A stretch of 64,000 bases of DNA from Hymenobacter lucidus (GTDB lineage: Bacteria; Bacteroidota; Bacteroidia; Cytophagales; Hymenobacteraceae). Where the stretch lies: NCBI RefSeq assembly GCF_020447265.1, contig NZ_JAJADR010000013.1:32799-96798 (forward strand), given 5' to 3'. A program made the position numbers and the translations under genes. Numbering within the stretch: the first letter of the stretch is position 1; each line of letters begins with the position of its first letter. Of the stretch, positions 16,129 through 25,536 are shown in pieces. The notes under the pieces were generated by a model, which saw only the letters and a program-made list of their open reading frames with translations, was not told the DNA's origin and ran no database searches.

Positions 16129-17280
16129 ATGACGTTTAAGTACGTTCCCGCCGCACTGCTAGCCTTAACTGTTGCGCTGAGCTCCTGCGACAAGAATGAC
16201 AACACCGAGGCTGCACCTGCTCTGCGCACGAAGATGGATGCCAGCACCCTAACGGCCTCGTCTAAGTATACCGAATCGTTCAAGGATGCCAGCGGCCAGT
16301 CGACAGTAGATTTGACGACCTCGAACCAGCGCCTTGATATGTTCTCGGAGCTGAACTCCTACATGGCCCTGGTGGCCGTAGCAGCTCCTGCTACTCCACA
16401 GACGCTAGACGTAATTAAGTTGCGCGGCTACTATGCCAACACCGGCAATTACTTTACGGGTACGGGCCTGAACGCTTCGGGCCTGACCCTACGCAGCAGC
16501 ACGGCTGCATCTTTCCCGGCCACCAACGCCGAGACCGTGCGCACCTACATGGACACTAAGCTGACTCAACTGGCCACCGCCAGCCAGTCGGTAAACAACG
16601 TGGCCACCCCGGGTAACGCCGGCCGCCTGGGCCGCTACCTGGTCGACGGCAACGGTATTGAAGTAAACCAGGTGATTGCCAAATCACTGATTGGTGCCCT
16701 GCTGCTCGACCAGATTGACAACGTGCTGCTGATCGATAACGCCCTGAAAGCCAACAACAGCAAAGTGGTAGACGGTAAGACCTACTCTGAGCTGGAGCAT
16801 AACTGGGATTTGGCTTATGGCTTTCTGACCAACAACGCCATCATGACCACGGACATCAACCTGACGCCCCGCGAGCGGTTCCTGGCCAGCTACCTCAACG
16901 AGAAGAACCCGACGGCCTCGCCCAAAGTGTATATGGCTTTCCTTCAGGGTCGGGTAGCCATTGTCAACAATGACGCGGCAGCCGTAAAAACCCAGGCCGA
17001 TATTATTCGCACCGAGCTGGAGAAAACCATTGCCCTGGCGGCCGTATCTTACCTGAGCAACTGGAAGGCGGCTTCGGCCCTTGATGTGAAGGCCCACGCG
17101 CTGGGCGAAGGCCTCGGTTTTGTGTACTCGCTACGCTTCTGCACCAAGTACGGTGCCGATGCTGCTTTCTCGGACAATATCCTTACCGGTCTCACCTCGG
17201 GCACCAACGGTGCCTGGAGCCTAACCAATGCCCAGGCCGACGTGGCCATCAACGCCATCAAAGCCAAGTTTAGCATTTAG
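16129..17280 (+). CDS. DUF4856 lipoprotein
   Basis: A 383-residue lipoprotein: the signal peptide ends in a lipobox-like LSSC (Cys ~21). The body fits DUF4856, with LRTKMDASTLTASS near the N-terminus and a mostly helical chain after it. DUF4856 genes sit next to imelysin and TonB-receptor genes in Bacteroidota and are thought to act in iron or haem acquisition at the surface. Here it is first in such a set, behind a good promoter. The next gene follows after 96 bases that contain a strong hairpin. Confidence 0.85.
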   Translation: MTFKYVPAALLALTVALSSCDKNDNTEAAPALRTKMDASTLTASSKYTESFKDASGQSTVDLTTSNQRLDMFSELNSYMALVAVAAPATPQTLDVIKLRGYYANTGNYFTGTGLNASGLTLRSSTAASFPATNAETVRTYMDTKLTQLATASQSVNNVATPGNAGRLGRYLVDGNGIEVNQVIAKSLIGALLLDQIDNVLLIDNALKANNSKVVDGKTYSELEHNWDLAYGFLTNNAIMTTDINLTPRERFLASYLNEKNPTASPKVYMAFLQGRVAIVNNDAAAVKTQADIIRTELEKTIALAAVSYLSNWKAASALDVKAHALGEGLGFVYSLRFCTKYGADAAFSDNILTGLTSGTNGAWSLTNAQADVAINAIKAKFSI

Positions 17281-17312
17281 TAACTTTCGGGCCGCTTCCT
17301 GTAAGCGGACTC

Positions 17313-17358
17313 AAGGCCAACGCACCAGGTAGCTCCGGCCACCTGGTGCGTTGGCCTT
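17313..17358 (+). repeat. Perfect 18-bp intercistronic stem-loop
   Basis: Arms at 17313-17330 and 17341-17358 are exact complements around a 10-base loop. No T-run follows, so it is not a standard terminator. Lying between the DUF4856 and imelysin coding regions, it may set their relative expression by partial termination or by protecting the upstream mRNA. Confidence 0.65.
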
Positions 17359-17376
17359 CGCCACGAAAAATCCCTG

Positions 17377-18489
17377 ATGAAAAATACCCTTTTGTTTGCC
17401 CTGCTGCTTTTTGTGACCACCATCGGCATCTTCAGCTGCCAGAAAGAATCCAGCGCAGATACGCCCGGCCCGGACACCACGCTAGACCGCAAAGCCCTGC
17501 TCACGCAGTGGGCCGATAGCCTGGTGAAGCCCGGCTACCAACGCTTCAACGACAAGCTGGTCGTACTCAAGGCCAAGACCACGGCCTTTACGGCGGCACC
17601 CACCACGGCCACCCTCACCGCCGCCCGCCAGGCCTGGCAGGCGGCTTACCAGGAGTGGCAAAAGGTGGAGCTGTATGAGTTCGGCCCGGCCGAGTCGGTC
17701 AGCCTGCGCAACCACTTTAATATTTATCCAACGGATGCGGCGGGCATTAACAGCAACATCACCTCGGGAGCCTACAATTTCGAGCTGGCCACGGCCATTC
17801 CGCAGCAGGGCTTCCCGGCCCTGGACTACTTGCTCAACGGCGTAGCCAGCAACGACGCGGCCATTGTGCAGCAGTACGTGACGTCGGCTAACCACCGCCG
17901 CTACCTGACCGATGTAATGGCCAAGATGGAACAGACCTTCGGCACGGTATATTCGCAGTGGAACGGCTCCTACCGCGACACCTTCGTGAACAATACCGGC
18001 ACCGACGCCAGCTCGTCGCTTTCGCGGGTTATCAACGCCTATTCGCTCTATTATGAGCGTTTCCTGCGGGCCGGCAAAGTGGGTATTCCGGCCGGCACTA
18101 TGACCGGTGTGGCCCGTCCTGAAAAGATTGAGGCCTACTACTTTAAAGGTACGTTGCCACTGCAGCTGGCCACCACGGCCCACGCCACGGTGCAGCAGTT
18201 TTTCAACGGCCGTACGGGCCGGCCCTCGCTGAAAAGCTACCTCGATGCCCTCGGCGCCAAGGACAGCCGCACCGGCCAAAGCCTGACCAGCATCATCAAC
18301 ACGCAGTTCGGGGTATCGTATCAGCAGCTCAGCACCCTGGGCCCAGACCTGTATTCGACTATTACCGCTCGCAACGCTGATGCGGTGGCTTCCTACAACG
18401 AGATGCAGAAGGCCGTCCGCCTGATTAAGGTGGACATGACCTCGGCCCTTGGCATCACCGTGACCTACGTTGACAACGACGGCGACTAA
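17377..18489 (+). CDS. Imelysin family lipoprotein
   Basis: A 370-residue lipoprotein (lipobox Cys near residue 16, IFSCQK) of the imelysin/EfeM-like peptidase M75 family. These helical proteins sit in the periplasm or on the surface and are linked to iron uptake. The classic GxHxxE site is altered: GFPALDYLL replaces the GFHxxEFLL-type segment, as in other members that are not peptidases. This argues for a binding rather than catalytic role. The stop overlaps the start of the next gene in a TAATG, a sign of translational coupling. Confidence 0.88.
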   Translation: MKNTLLFALLLFVTTIGIFSCQKESSADTPGPDTTLDRKALLTQWADSLVKPGYQRFNDKLVVLKAKTTAFTAAPTTATLTAARQAWQAAYQEWQKVELYEFGPAESVSLRNHFNIYPTDAAGINSNITSGAYNFELATAIPQQGFPALDYLLNGVASNDAAIVQQYVTSANHRRYLTDVMAKMEQTFGTVYSQWNGSYRDTFVNNTGTDASSSLSRVINAYSLYYERFLRAGKVGIPAGTMTGVARPEKIEAYYFKGTLPLQLATTAHATVQQFFNGRTGRPSLKSYLDALGAKDSRTGQSLTSIINTQFGVSYQQLSTLGPDLYSTITARNADAVASYNEMQKAVRLIKVDMTSALGITVTYVDNDGD

Positions 18490-19853
18490 TGCAGGCTGGG
18501 CTTCGGCGCTACTTGCAGGCGTATATTTCTGCCGCACCACTGGCCACGTTCCGCGTGGCCTTTGGCGTTTTAGTGCTGGCCAGCGTGGCTCGTTTTTGGG
18601 CTAAGGGCTGGATTGAAGAACTGTATTTGAGGCCAACGTTTTTCTTCTCCTACTACGGTTTTGAGTGGGTAAAGCCGCTGGGGAATTACACCTACGGGCT
18701 GTTTATAGTGTGCGGGCTGTGTGCCCTGCTGGTGGCGCTGGGTTGGTGGTACCGCACGGCTGCCCTGGGCTTATTTGTGAGCTTCACCTACATCGAGCTC
18801 ATGGACAAAAGCACCTATCTCAACCACTACTACTTCGTGAGCTTGGCGGCGTTTCTGCTCGTGCTGCTGCCCGCCGGCCGCTTCTTTTCCGTGGACGCCC
18901 ACCGCAACCCTGCGCGCTGGCGCAGTCAGGTGCCACGCTGGACAGTAGATGCCCTGCGCCTGCTCGTGGGCATCGTGTACTGCTATGCCGGGCTGGCCAA
19001 GCTCAACTCCGACTGGCTGCTACACGCCATGCCGCTGCGCATCTGGTTGCCGGCTAAAAATGACTTGTGGCTGGTAGGCCCGCTGTTTAACCACCCGTGG
19101 GTGGCCTACGCCTTTAGTTGGTTCGGGGCCTTCTATGATCTGACGGTGCCCTTTTTCCTGCTCTACCGCCCCACTCGAATCTGGGCCTACGCCACGGTCG
19201 TGGTGTTTCACGTACTCACGGCGGTGCTGTTTCCCATCGGCATGTTTCCTTACGTGATGATTGTGGCTGCCCTGGTGTTTTTCCCGGCCGAGACGCACGA
19301 GCGCGTCCAAGCCCGGGTGCAGCGCTGGTGGAGCAAGCGTCCGGCAACTCCGCGCACGAGCCAGCCGCTGGTGTACGCCCCTCGTACCCGGCAACTGCTG
19401 CTGCTCACGCTGGGTGTGTTCTTTGTGGTGCAGCTGCTGCTGCCTTTCCGCTACCTGCTCTACCCGCGCGAGCTATTCTGGACTGAGGAGGGTTACCGGT
19501 TTTCCTGGCGGGTGATGCTGATGGAAAAGATGGGCCAGGTACAGTTTAAGGTAGTAGACTCCGCCACGGGCCGGGCCCGGCTGGTGAACAACTACGAGCA
19601 CCTGAGCGTGCTCCAGGAAAAGATGATGAGCACCCAGCCCGACATGCTGGTGCAGTTTGCCCACTACCTGCGTGACTACTACGCCCGGCGTGGCGTACGC
19701 AACCCCAAAGTATACGCCGATGCGTACGTGAGCCTGAATGGCCGCCTGGGCAAGAGCTTTATTGACCCCACGGTGGACTTGGCCCAGGTAACTGACGACC
19801 TGCGGGCTAAGCCCTGGATTTTACCTTTCGACGATGAGATTACCGGTTTATAG
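18489..19853 (+). CDS. HTTM domain membrane protein
   Basis: A 454-residue polytopic membrane protein with the HTTM (horizontally transferred transmembrane, vitamin K-dependent gamma-carboxylase-like) pattern: a run of helices including YIELMDKSTYLNHYY and YCYAGLAKLNSDWL, typical of these proteins. In Bacteroidota, HTTM genes of this length stand between imelysin and TonB-receptor genes; the reaction is unknown. The start codon overlaps the imelysin stop, and its end overlaps the receptor start by 20 bases, so all are co-translated. Confidence 0.85.
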   Translation: MQAGLRRYLQAYISAAPLATFRVAFGVLVLASVARFWAKGWIEELYLRPTFFFSYYGFEWVKPLGNYTYGLFIVCGLCALLVALGWWYRTAALGLFVSFTYIELMDKSTYLNHYYFVSLAAFLLVLLPAGRFFSVDAHRNPARWRSQVPRWTVDALRLLVGIVYCYAGLAKLNSDWLLHAMPLRIWLPAKNDLWLVGPLFNHPWVAYAFSWFGAFYDLTVPFFLLYRPTRIWAYATVVVFHVLTAVLFPIGMFPYVMIVAALVFFPAETHERVQARVQRWWSKRPATPRTSQPLVYAPRTRQLLLLTLGVFFVVQLLLPFRYLLYPRELFWTEEGYRFSWRVMLMEKMGQVQFKVVDSATGRARLVNNYEHLSVLQEKMMSTQPDMLVQFAHYLRDYYARRGVRNPKVYADAYVSLNGRLGKSFIDPTVDLAQVTDDLRAKPWILPFDDEITGL

Positions 19854-22284
19854 CGTTGCCCTGGTGGTGAGCGGGCTGTCTACTTTTTCCGCCGTTGCCC
19901 AGCAGGCCGCCCTGCAGGGCCGGGTGCGCGAAGCCGATACGGGCCAGCCCGTGGTGGGCTGCGAAGTGTACGTACGCGGCTCCCGCCAGATTGCCCGCAC
20001 CGATTCCACCGGCTTGTTTACCATTGCCAAGCTACCCGCCGGTCGCCAGCAACTCCAGTTCTCCTCCATCGGCCACGAACCCTTTAAAACCGAGGTAAGC
20101 CTGCACACCGATGGCGCCGTGCTGGATTTTACTCTCACGCGCCGCGAGCGGCAGCTGAAGGAAGTAGTGGTGGCGGCGCCCCAGTCGCGCTTTGGGCCGC
20201 AGCGGCTGCGCGAAGTGGAGGGGACAGCCATTTTCGCGGCTAAAAAGTCGGACGTCATCGTGCCCGACAACCTGGTGGCCAACCTGGCCACCAACAATGC
20301 CCGGCAGGTGTACGCCCGGGTGGCGGGCCTCAACATCTGGGAAAGTGACCAGGGCGGCCTGCAGCTCAGCATTGGGGGCCGGGGCCTCGACCCCAACCGC
20401 ACCAGTAATTTCAACGTGCGGCAGAACAACTACGACATCTCCGCCGACGCGCTGGGCTACCCCGAAAGCTACTACACGCCCCCCGTGGAGGCTGTCAAGC
20501 GCATTCAGCTGGTGCGCGGGGCGGCCTCGCTGCAGTACGGCACGCAGTTCGGGGGCCTACTCAACTTCGAGCTGCGCACACCCGAGCCCGATAAAACGGT
20601 GTCGGTAGTGTCGCGGCAGACGGTGGGGTCTTTCGGCTTTTTCAACTCGTTCAACAGCGTGAGCGGTACGGTAAAAAAGCTTAGCTACTACGCCTTTGCC
20701 CAGTACAAGCGCGGCGACGGGTGGCGGCCCAACTCCCACTTCGACTCCAAAACCGCCTATGCCGACGTGCGCTACCAGTTCACGGAAAACTTCAAAATCG
20801 GCGCTCAGGTTACTCATATGGACTACCTGGCCCAGCAACCGGGCGGCCTGAGCGACGAACAGTTTGCCCAGAATGCGCGGCAGAGCAACCGGGAGCGGAA
20901 CTGGTTTGCGGTCGATTGGAACCTGTTCAATGCCTCGGCCGACTGGAAGCTCAGCCCGCAGGCCAACCTCAACGTGCTGGCCTTCGGGCTGCGCGCCACG
21001 CGCAAGTCCCTCGGGTTTCGGCCCAACCGAGTGGACTTGCCCGACAAAGACAACTATTTGCGCGACCTCATCACCGGCGAATTCCGCAACTATGGCGTGG
21101 AGGCTCGCTACCTCAACCGTTACGCGCTAGGCAGTAAAAGCGGTGTGTTGCTGGTAGGCACGCGCTACTACAACGGCTATAACCACAGCGTGCAGGGCTT
21201 TGGGCCCACCGGCCGCGACGCCGACTTTCGCTTTGTGGGCCCGGAAGGCGTAACGTTTGCCAACGGCTTCTCCGACTTCGAGTTTCCCAATCAGAACGTG
21301 GCGGTGTTTGCCGAAAACATCTTCTATCTGAGCGACAAAGTATCCGTGACGCCCGGCGTGCGCTACGAGTACATTCGCACCAAATCGCAGGGCACCTACG
21401 GCAACGTCATTCGGGACAATGCCGGCAACATCGATGCCATTACCCAAAAGAACGAGGAGCGGCTCAGTCCACGCGGCTTCGTGCTGGGCGGCATCGGGGT
21501 GAGCTACAAGCCAGTGGAAACGAGGGAGCTCTACGGCAATATTTCGCAGAACTATCGCTCCATTACGTTCTCGGACATGCGCATTGCCAACCCCTCGGCC
21601 GTTATCGACCCCGATTTGCAGGACGAGCGCGGCTTTTCGGCTGACCTGGGCCTGCGCGGCGAGCAGGGCCAGTGGCTGACCTACGACGTGAGCCTGTTTG
21701 CCCTGCAATACGGCAACCGCATCGGCGAAGTGCAAACCTACGATGACGCCGACCGGGTGCTGCGCCGCCGCAGCAATGTGGGGCAGGCTCTGATTCTAGG
21801 CGTGGAGTCCTACGCCGAAGTGGATCTACTGCGCGCGGTGCGTCCCGCCGCCGAGCCCGGTCGCTGGTCGTTGGCTGCATTCGGCAACCTGGCCCTGATT
21901 CGGGGGCGCTACACGCAAAGCGAAATCGTGGGCGTGAAGGGCAACCCGGTTGAGTTCGTGCCGGATGTCAACCTCAAGGCCGGTACCCGCGTAGGGGTTG
22001 GCCCGTTCAAAGGCTCGCTGCAGGCCACCTACTTATCCAAGCAGTATACCGACGCGACCAAAGCTGAATTGGGCGGCGTATCGGCCGTGGTAGGCCGCAT
22101 TCCGGCTTACACCGTGCTGGATGCCTCCGTGTCGTGGGAGCGGCGCTGGCTCAAACTCGAAGGCAGCGTTAACAACCTGGGCAATGCCGTCTACTTCACC
22201 CGCCGCGCCACCGGTTACCCCGGCCCCGGCATCTTGCCCTCTGACGGCCGCAGCTTTTTCCTGACTGTAGCCGTGAAGTGGTAA
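19834..22284 (+). CDS. TonB-dependent outer membrane receptor
   Basis: An 816-residue receptor. A signal peptide ends near AVAQQ (~22), then a carboxypeptidase-regulatory-like domain (~25-110), a plug domain (VYARVAGLNIWE, RGLDPNRTSNF) and a 22-strand barrel ending in VAVKW. The layout fits FecA-like receptors for ferric siderophores or haem. Together with the imelysin and DUF4856 lipoproteins upstream, iron uptake is the best guess; copper or another chelate is possible. It starts inside the end of the HTTM gene. Confidence 0.9.
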   Translation: MRLPVYSVALVVSGLSTFSAVAQQAALQGRVREADTGQPVVGCEVYVRGSRQIARTDSTGLFTIAKLPAGRQQLQFSSIGHEPFKTEVSLHTDGAVLDFTLTRRERQLKEVVVAAPQSRFGPQRLREVEGTAIFAAKKSDVIVPDNLVANLATNNARQVYARVAGLNIWESDQGGLQLSIGGRGLDPNRTSNFNVRQNNYDISADALGYPESYYTPPVEAVKRIQLVRGAASLQYGTQFGGLLNFELRTPEPDKTVSVVSRQTVGSFGFFNSFNSVSGTVKKLSYYAFAQYKRGDGWRPNSHFDSKTAYADVRYQFTENFKIGAQVTHMDYLAQQPGGLSDEQFAQNARQSNRERNWFAVDWNLFNASADWKLSPQANLNVLAFGLRATRKSLGFRPNRVDLPDKDNYLRDLITGEFRNYGVEARYLNRYALGSKSGVLLVGTRYYNGYNHSVQGFGPTGRDADFRFVGPEGVTFANGFSDFEFPNQNVAVFAENIFYLSDKVSVTPGVRYEYIRTKSQGTYGNVIRDNAGNIDAITQKNEERLSPRGFVLGGIGVSYKPVETRELYGNISQNYRSITFSDMRIANPSAVIDPDLQDERGFSADLGLRGEQGQWLTYDVSLFALQYGNRIGEVQTYDDADRVLRRRSNVGQALILGVESYAEVDLLRAVRPAAEPGRWSLAAFGNLALIRGRYTQSEIVGVKGNPVEFVPDVNLKAGTRVGVGPFKGSLQATYLSKQYTDATKAELGGVSAVVGRIPAYTVLDASVSWERRWLKLEGSVNNLGNAVYFTRRATGYPGPGILPSDGRSFFLTVAVKW

Positions 22285-22320
22285 ACGCTACCTTCACGGG
22301 TCTTATCGGTCCTGACGCAC

Positions 22321-23028
22321 ATGAAATCAGCAACTGCCCCGGTGGATCGGGTGCTGCGGGCGTGGCCCCAGCTGCGCGGCTTCTTTCGCGGCCGTACGCA
22401 GCTTTCGGAAGCAGAGCTGCTGACCTTCTTCCAGCAAGTAGTGCCCGCCGTTACGGCTACTGTGTGGCCCTCAGTCCGGCAGGGACTCCTGCGCAGCCAG
22501 TTGCTGCACGAAGTGGGCCTCGGCCTGTTCTCATTTGAAGCGCCCCTAACGCAAGGCTTCCAACAACCCGTTGTACGGCCCGAATGGCTGGCCGTGTGGC
22601 AGCAGCTCCAGGCCGGGCTGGCCTTGCCGTTGGGTTGCCTGTGGTCTACCCGCTGGCTGCAGCCGTTTTTACCAGATCTGCCCAGTGTTCTCGTCGTGGA
22701 AGTGCGCTGGGCGGAGTTGCGCTGGGCGCAAGACCTGCTGGCCTCTGTCTCTCCCCCAGACCCGCTGGTAGTGCGAGTCTGGCAGCGGTTCTCACCCGTG
22801 CGGCAGGTTCGCGGCATTCCTACGGCACGCCTGGAAAAAATGCTCGTCGACGTCACCCTGATGCCAGAAGTAGCTGGTGTCCCGTCAGATGCAGCCTTGG
22901 TGTTGGCGCTCGCTAGGCTGCAAGCCAGCCAGTCAGTCAATCAGGAGCTGCTGCTGTCGTATGCGGCTCGTTGCGGGGCCGAACCCCGCTGGAGCGAGCT
23001 GTTGCAGGCGGTTCAGTCTCCGAGCTGA
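22321..23028 (+). CDS. DUF6577-like protein
   Basis: A 235-residue soluble protein. The pattern of an N-terminal helical part (LTFFQQVVPAVTA), a HEVGLGLFSFE segment, CLWSTRWLQPFLPD, and a late GIPTARLEKMLVDV segment recalls DUF6577, a family related to AbiEi-like regulators and often found beside nucleotidyltransferase toxins. No such toxin follows here. It starts 36 bases after the receptor stop and may ride in the same transcript. The family call is from memory of the motif order and is moderately secure. Confidence 0.55.
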   Translation: MKSATAPVDRVLRAWPQLRGFFRGRTQLSEAELLTFFQQVVPAVTATVWPSVRQGLLRSQLLHEVGLGLFSFEAPLTQGFQQPVVRPEWLAVWQQLQAGLALPLGCLWSTRWLQPFLPDLPSVLVVEVRWAELRWAQDLLASVSPPDPLVVRVWQRFSPVRQVRGIPTARLEKMLVDVTLMPEVAGVPSDAALVLALARLQASQSVNQELLLSYAARCGAEPRWSELLQAVQSPS

Positions 23029-23241
23029 GTGCGACGAATTCAATGTGACATCTTATTCCTTCGTGGAAATGGCGGTCGTGGGCCTGGCTACTCACGTCTA
23101 ATCGGCCCGCAAGGCCACTCCACCGTAGCCCAACAGCTATTACCCGTAAGCTAGTCCAGAAGTACGAGGACGGGAAAAGGGGCCAAGCTATAGCCAACGA
23201 TTACTAACGGAAAACCATTCTGAACTTCATGCAGTATTTAG

Positions 23242-23293
23242 GGTAGTCTAAAAATTATTTTAGGCTTCCGTAAATAGTTTTCTAATTTTAGAA
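23242..23293 (+). promoter_or_regulatory. Cluster of inverted repeats, possible DtxR/MntR-like operators
   Basis: Just before the transporter ATG lie TTTAG-N6-CTAAA (about 23238-23253), CTAAAA-N4-TTTTAG (23248-23263) and TTCTAA-TT-TTAGAA (23280-23293). The first resembles the palindromes bound by DtxR/MntR metal regulators. The AT-rich stretch stands out from its surroundings. Regulation by iron or manganese is inferred. Confidence 0.4.
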
Positions 23294-23296
23294 CGC

Positions 23297-24157
23297 ATGA
23301 TTCGATTCTTTACTTTGGTTGCCCTTCTTAGCAGCAGCTGGCCTAGTTGGGCCCAAACCCCGCGACAAGCCCCAGTGCCGGACAGCGCCCGAACGCGGCC
23401 GCCGCGCTACTCGCTTTTCCGACCGGTACCGCGCCCCCAATTGCGGCCCATGAGCACTGACCGGCCGGATGCCACGGAAAGCGCCTACTCGGTAGACGCG
23501 GGCCATTTCCAGATGGAAACCGACGTAGTCCGCCTGGGGCAGCAGCGGTTCGATGGCGAAGCCAACCAGCAGCAGGTGGCCCTGAACCACGCCAATCTTA
23601 AGCTGGGCCTGACGCGGCACATGGACTTGCAAGTGGTAGTCGAATCCTACACCATCCAAACTGAAGATGCTGAGCAGCCCGTACGCCGGGCCGGCTTCGG
23701 CGACGTGACTCTGCGGCTCAAGCGCAACCTCTGGGGCAACGATGGGGGCACCACTGCCCTGGCTCTCATGCCCTTTGTAAAGCTGCCCACCGGCCGCAGC
23801 TGCGGCAACCGGGCCTGGGAAGGGGGCCTCGTGGTTCCCTTTGCGTGGCAGCTCCCGCGCGACTGGTCGTTTGGCTCCCAACTGCAGACTTCCTGGAATC
23901 GTGACCCGGAAGCGCGTGTGCATTACTTGGAACTCGCCCCCACGGTGACGGTGGGACATGACCTGTACCGCACGCTGGGAGGCTTTGTTGAGGTGGCCGG
24001 CGCCTGGGACACGCGGGCTACGGCCTGGGCCGCTACGCTCAACGGCGGGCCTATCTGGCGGGTGAGTACCAACCTGCAGCTGGATTTAGGCATTAATCTG
24101 GCGCTAACCCGCAACACTGAAACCAGTTACTTTCTGGGCTGCAGCTTCCGGCATTGA
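23297..24157 (+). CDS. Outer-membrane transporter, phenol-degradation MetA-like family
   Basis: A 286-residue protein with a signal peptide (ending near SWAQT) and a beta-barrel-like body. The segment STDRPDATESAYSVDAGHFQ is the hallmark of the pfam13557-type transporter family, common in Bacteroidota. These are predicted outer-membrane channels, and their substrates are mostly unknown. It stands alone behind a cluster of AT-rich inverted repeats and converges on gmhA. Its place between iron uptake and metal efflux genes hints at a metal link. Confidence 0.8.
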   Translation: MIRFFTLVALLSSSWPSWAQTPRQAPVPDSARTRPPRYSLFRPVPRPQLRPMSTDRPDATESAYSVDAGHFQMETDVVRLGQQRFDGEANQQQVALNHANLKLGLTRHMDLQVVVESYTIQTEDAEQPVRRAGFGDVTLRLKRNLWGNDGGTTALALMPFVKLPTGRSCGNRAWEGGLVVPFAWQLPRDWSFGSQLQTSWNRDPEARVHYLELAPTVTVGHDLYRTLGGFVEVAGAWDTRATAWAATLNGGPIWRVSTNLQLDLGINLALTRNTETSYFLGCSFRH

Positions 24158-24187
24158 GGTGCGCATCACGCGGTTACAGCCACCTGC

Positions 24188-24832
24188 TTAAGCGTGCGGG
24201 TTCTCCTTACCGGTGGGGGGCTGAACGCCTGCCGTAGCAGGAAGCGTTGGCGTAGCATCCTGCAGTAGGTGCTCAAGCAGACGCAGCAATACGTGTATCA
24301 CTTTCACATGCACCTCCTGAGTGCGGTCAGCGTAGCCGGTATGGGGCACCCGGATTTCTACGTCACTGAGGGCGGCCAGTGGCCCGCCGTCCTTACCCGT
24401 GAGGCTCACGACCTGCATGCCGCAGGCTTGGGCGGCTTCGGCCGCACGCAGCACATTCGGGGAGTGCCCGCTGGTGCTGATGGCCAGCAGCACATCGCCG
24501 GGGCGGCCCAGGGCCTGCACGTAGCGGCTGAACACGTACTCATAGCCGTAATCATTGGCCACGCAGCTCAGATGCGACGCCTCGGTAAGGGCAATGGCGG
24601 CCAAGGCGGGGCGGTCCTGGCGGTAACGACCGGTAAGCTCCTCGGCAAAATGCTGGGCGTCGCAGAGCGAGCCGCCGTTGCCGCAGCTCAGGATTTTGCC
24701 ACCCGTGCCCAAGCAAGTGCTCATCAGGCGGGCTGCCTGCTCGATGCGGGCCAGGTTCTGCGAATCGGCCAGGAACCGGTCCAGGACGGTACGCGCTTCG
24801 GTGAGTTCAGCGTGGATGAGGGCGGCAAACAT
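24188..24832 (-). CDS. gmhA: Sedoheptulose-7-phosphate isomerase
   Basis: A 214-residue SIS-domain enzyme that converts sedoheptulose 7-phosphate to D-glycero-manno-heptose 7-phosphate, the first step toward LPS heptose. SCGNGGS, HFAEELTGRYR, STSGHSPNV and TGKDGGP match GmhA closely, and RTQEVHVKVIH holds the catalytic His. One difference is SLCDAQHFAEE, where Leu replaces the usual first His. A 20-residue tail extends past the usual end. No other heptose gene is nearby, so it may be a paralogue moved with the plasmid. Confidence 0.9.
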   Translation of the reverse strand: MFAALIHAELTEARTVLDRFLADSQNLARIEQAARLMSTCLGTGGKILSCGNGGSLCDAQHFAEELTGRYRQDRPALAAIALTEASHLSCVANDYGYEYVFSRYVQALGRPGDVLLAISTSGHSPNVLRAAEAAQACGMQVVSLTGKDGGPLAALSDVEIRVPHTGYADRTQEVHVKVIHVLLRLLEHLLQDATPTLPATAGVQPPTGKENPHA

Positions 24833-24968
24833 GGCGGCGGGGCAAAAAGACGGGAATGGTTCAGCTAACGGGAGTCTCCCGTCATGGTTGCTGTTGCGCT
24901 GATTAGCGGCCCTACGTCAACCCTACGGTCTTTCTCTCGTGTAAAGTAGATAACCACCTACATTTTCG

Positions 24969-25466
24969 ATGCGGCCACTCTCACTTGCTGCGTATCTCCC
25001 TTTGGCATCCTTGCTGCTGTCATTTTCTTCCGCCGGGTTGCCCGACGGGGTACGGACTGCCGGTTCCAGGCTTGGCGACGACCCCACGGAAGCGGCGATT
25101 TTACGAACCATGCGCACGTTTCGCCATGCTGTTGCCATTGGGGACTCCGCGGCCGCCGTGGCGGTCTTCTCCCGCGCGGCCTGGCTCCTTGACCAAACGG
25201 AACCTGCCCCGAAGCGCCGCTTCGTTCACTTGGCCGGCTGCCGCGGCTGGTGCCGCCCAGCTCCCCCGCTTGGTCAGTATCAGGTGAGCGTCCTGCCCGG
25301 GCCCGACTCGGTTGTGGTAGTGGAAACTTATTACCGGCATACCCCTGTTTCTGCCCATAGGCGCCGTTTGTCCGTCCAAGGCTACACAGCTATTTCGGTC
25401 GTTGTTCGCCAGCACGACCAGTGGCTTATCAGCAGCCAGACCCTGTGCCGGGCACTGGACGAATAA
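24969..25466 (+). CDS. Exported hypothetical protein, possibly NTF2-like
   Basis: A 165-residue protein with an N-terminal signal peptide (SLAAYLPLASLLLSFSSA). The remainder has an amphipathic helix (AAILRTMRTFRHAVAIGD) followed by beta-strands ending DQWLISSQT, the order seen in SnoaL/NTF2-like folds. That assignment is weak. The gene precedes the DUF6660 and czc genes on the same strand and may share their regulation. Confidence 0.55.
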   Translation: MRPLSLAAYLPLASLLLSFSSAGLPDGVRTAGSRLGDDPTEAAILRTMRTFRHAVAIGDSAAAVAVFSRAAWLLDQTEPAPKRRFVHLAGCRGWCRPAPPLGQYQVSVLPGPDSVVVVETYYRHTPVSAHRRRLSVQGYTAISVVVRQHDQWLISSQTLCRALDE

Positions 25467-25536
25467 AACCAAATTGTTCAAGGATGTATCCTTATCGGCG
25501 TGGAATCCGTAGGTTTGCACCATCCTAGCCCCTGGA

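Noticed and set aside
15786..16139. Two opposed frames of 106-117 codons before the DUF4856 gene
   Set aside because: No family or signal is seen, both cover the same DNA, and the plus frame includes the promoter of the next gene.
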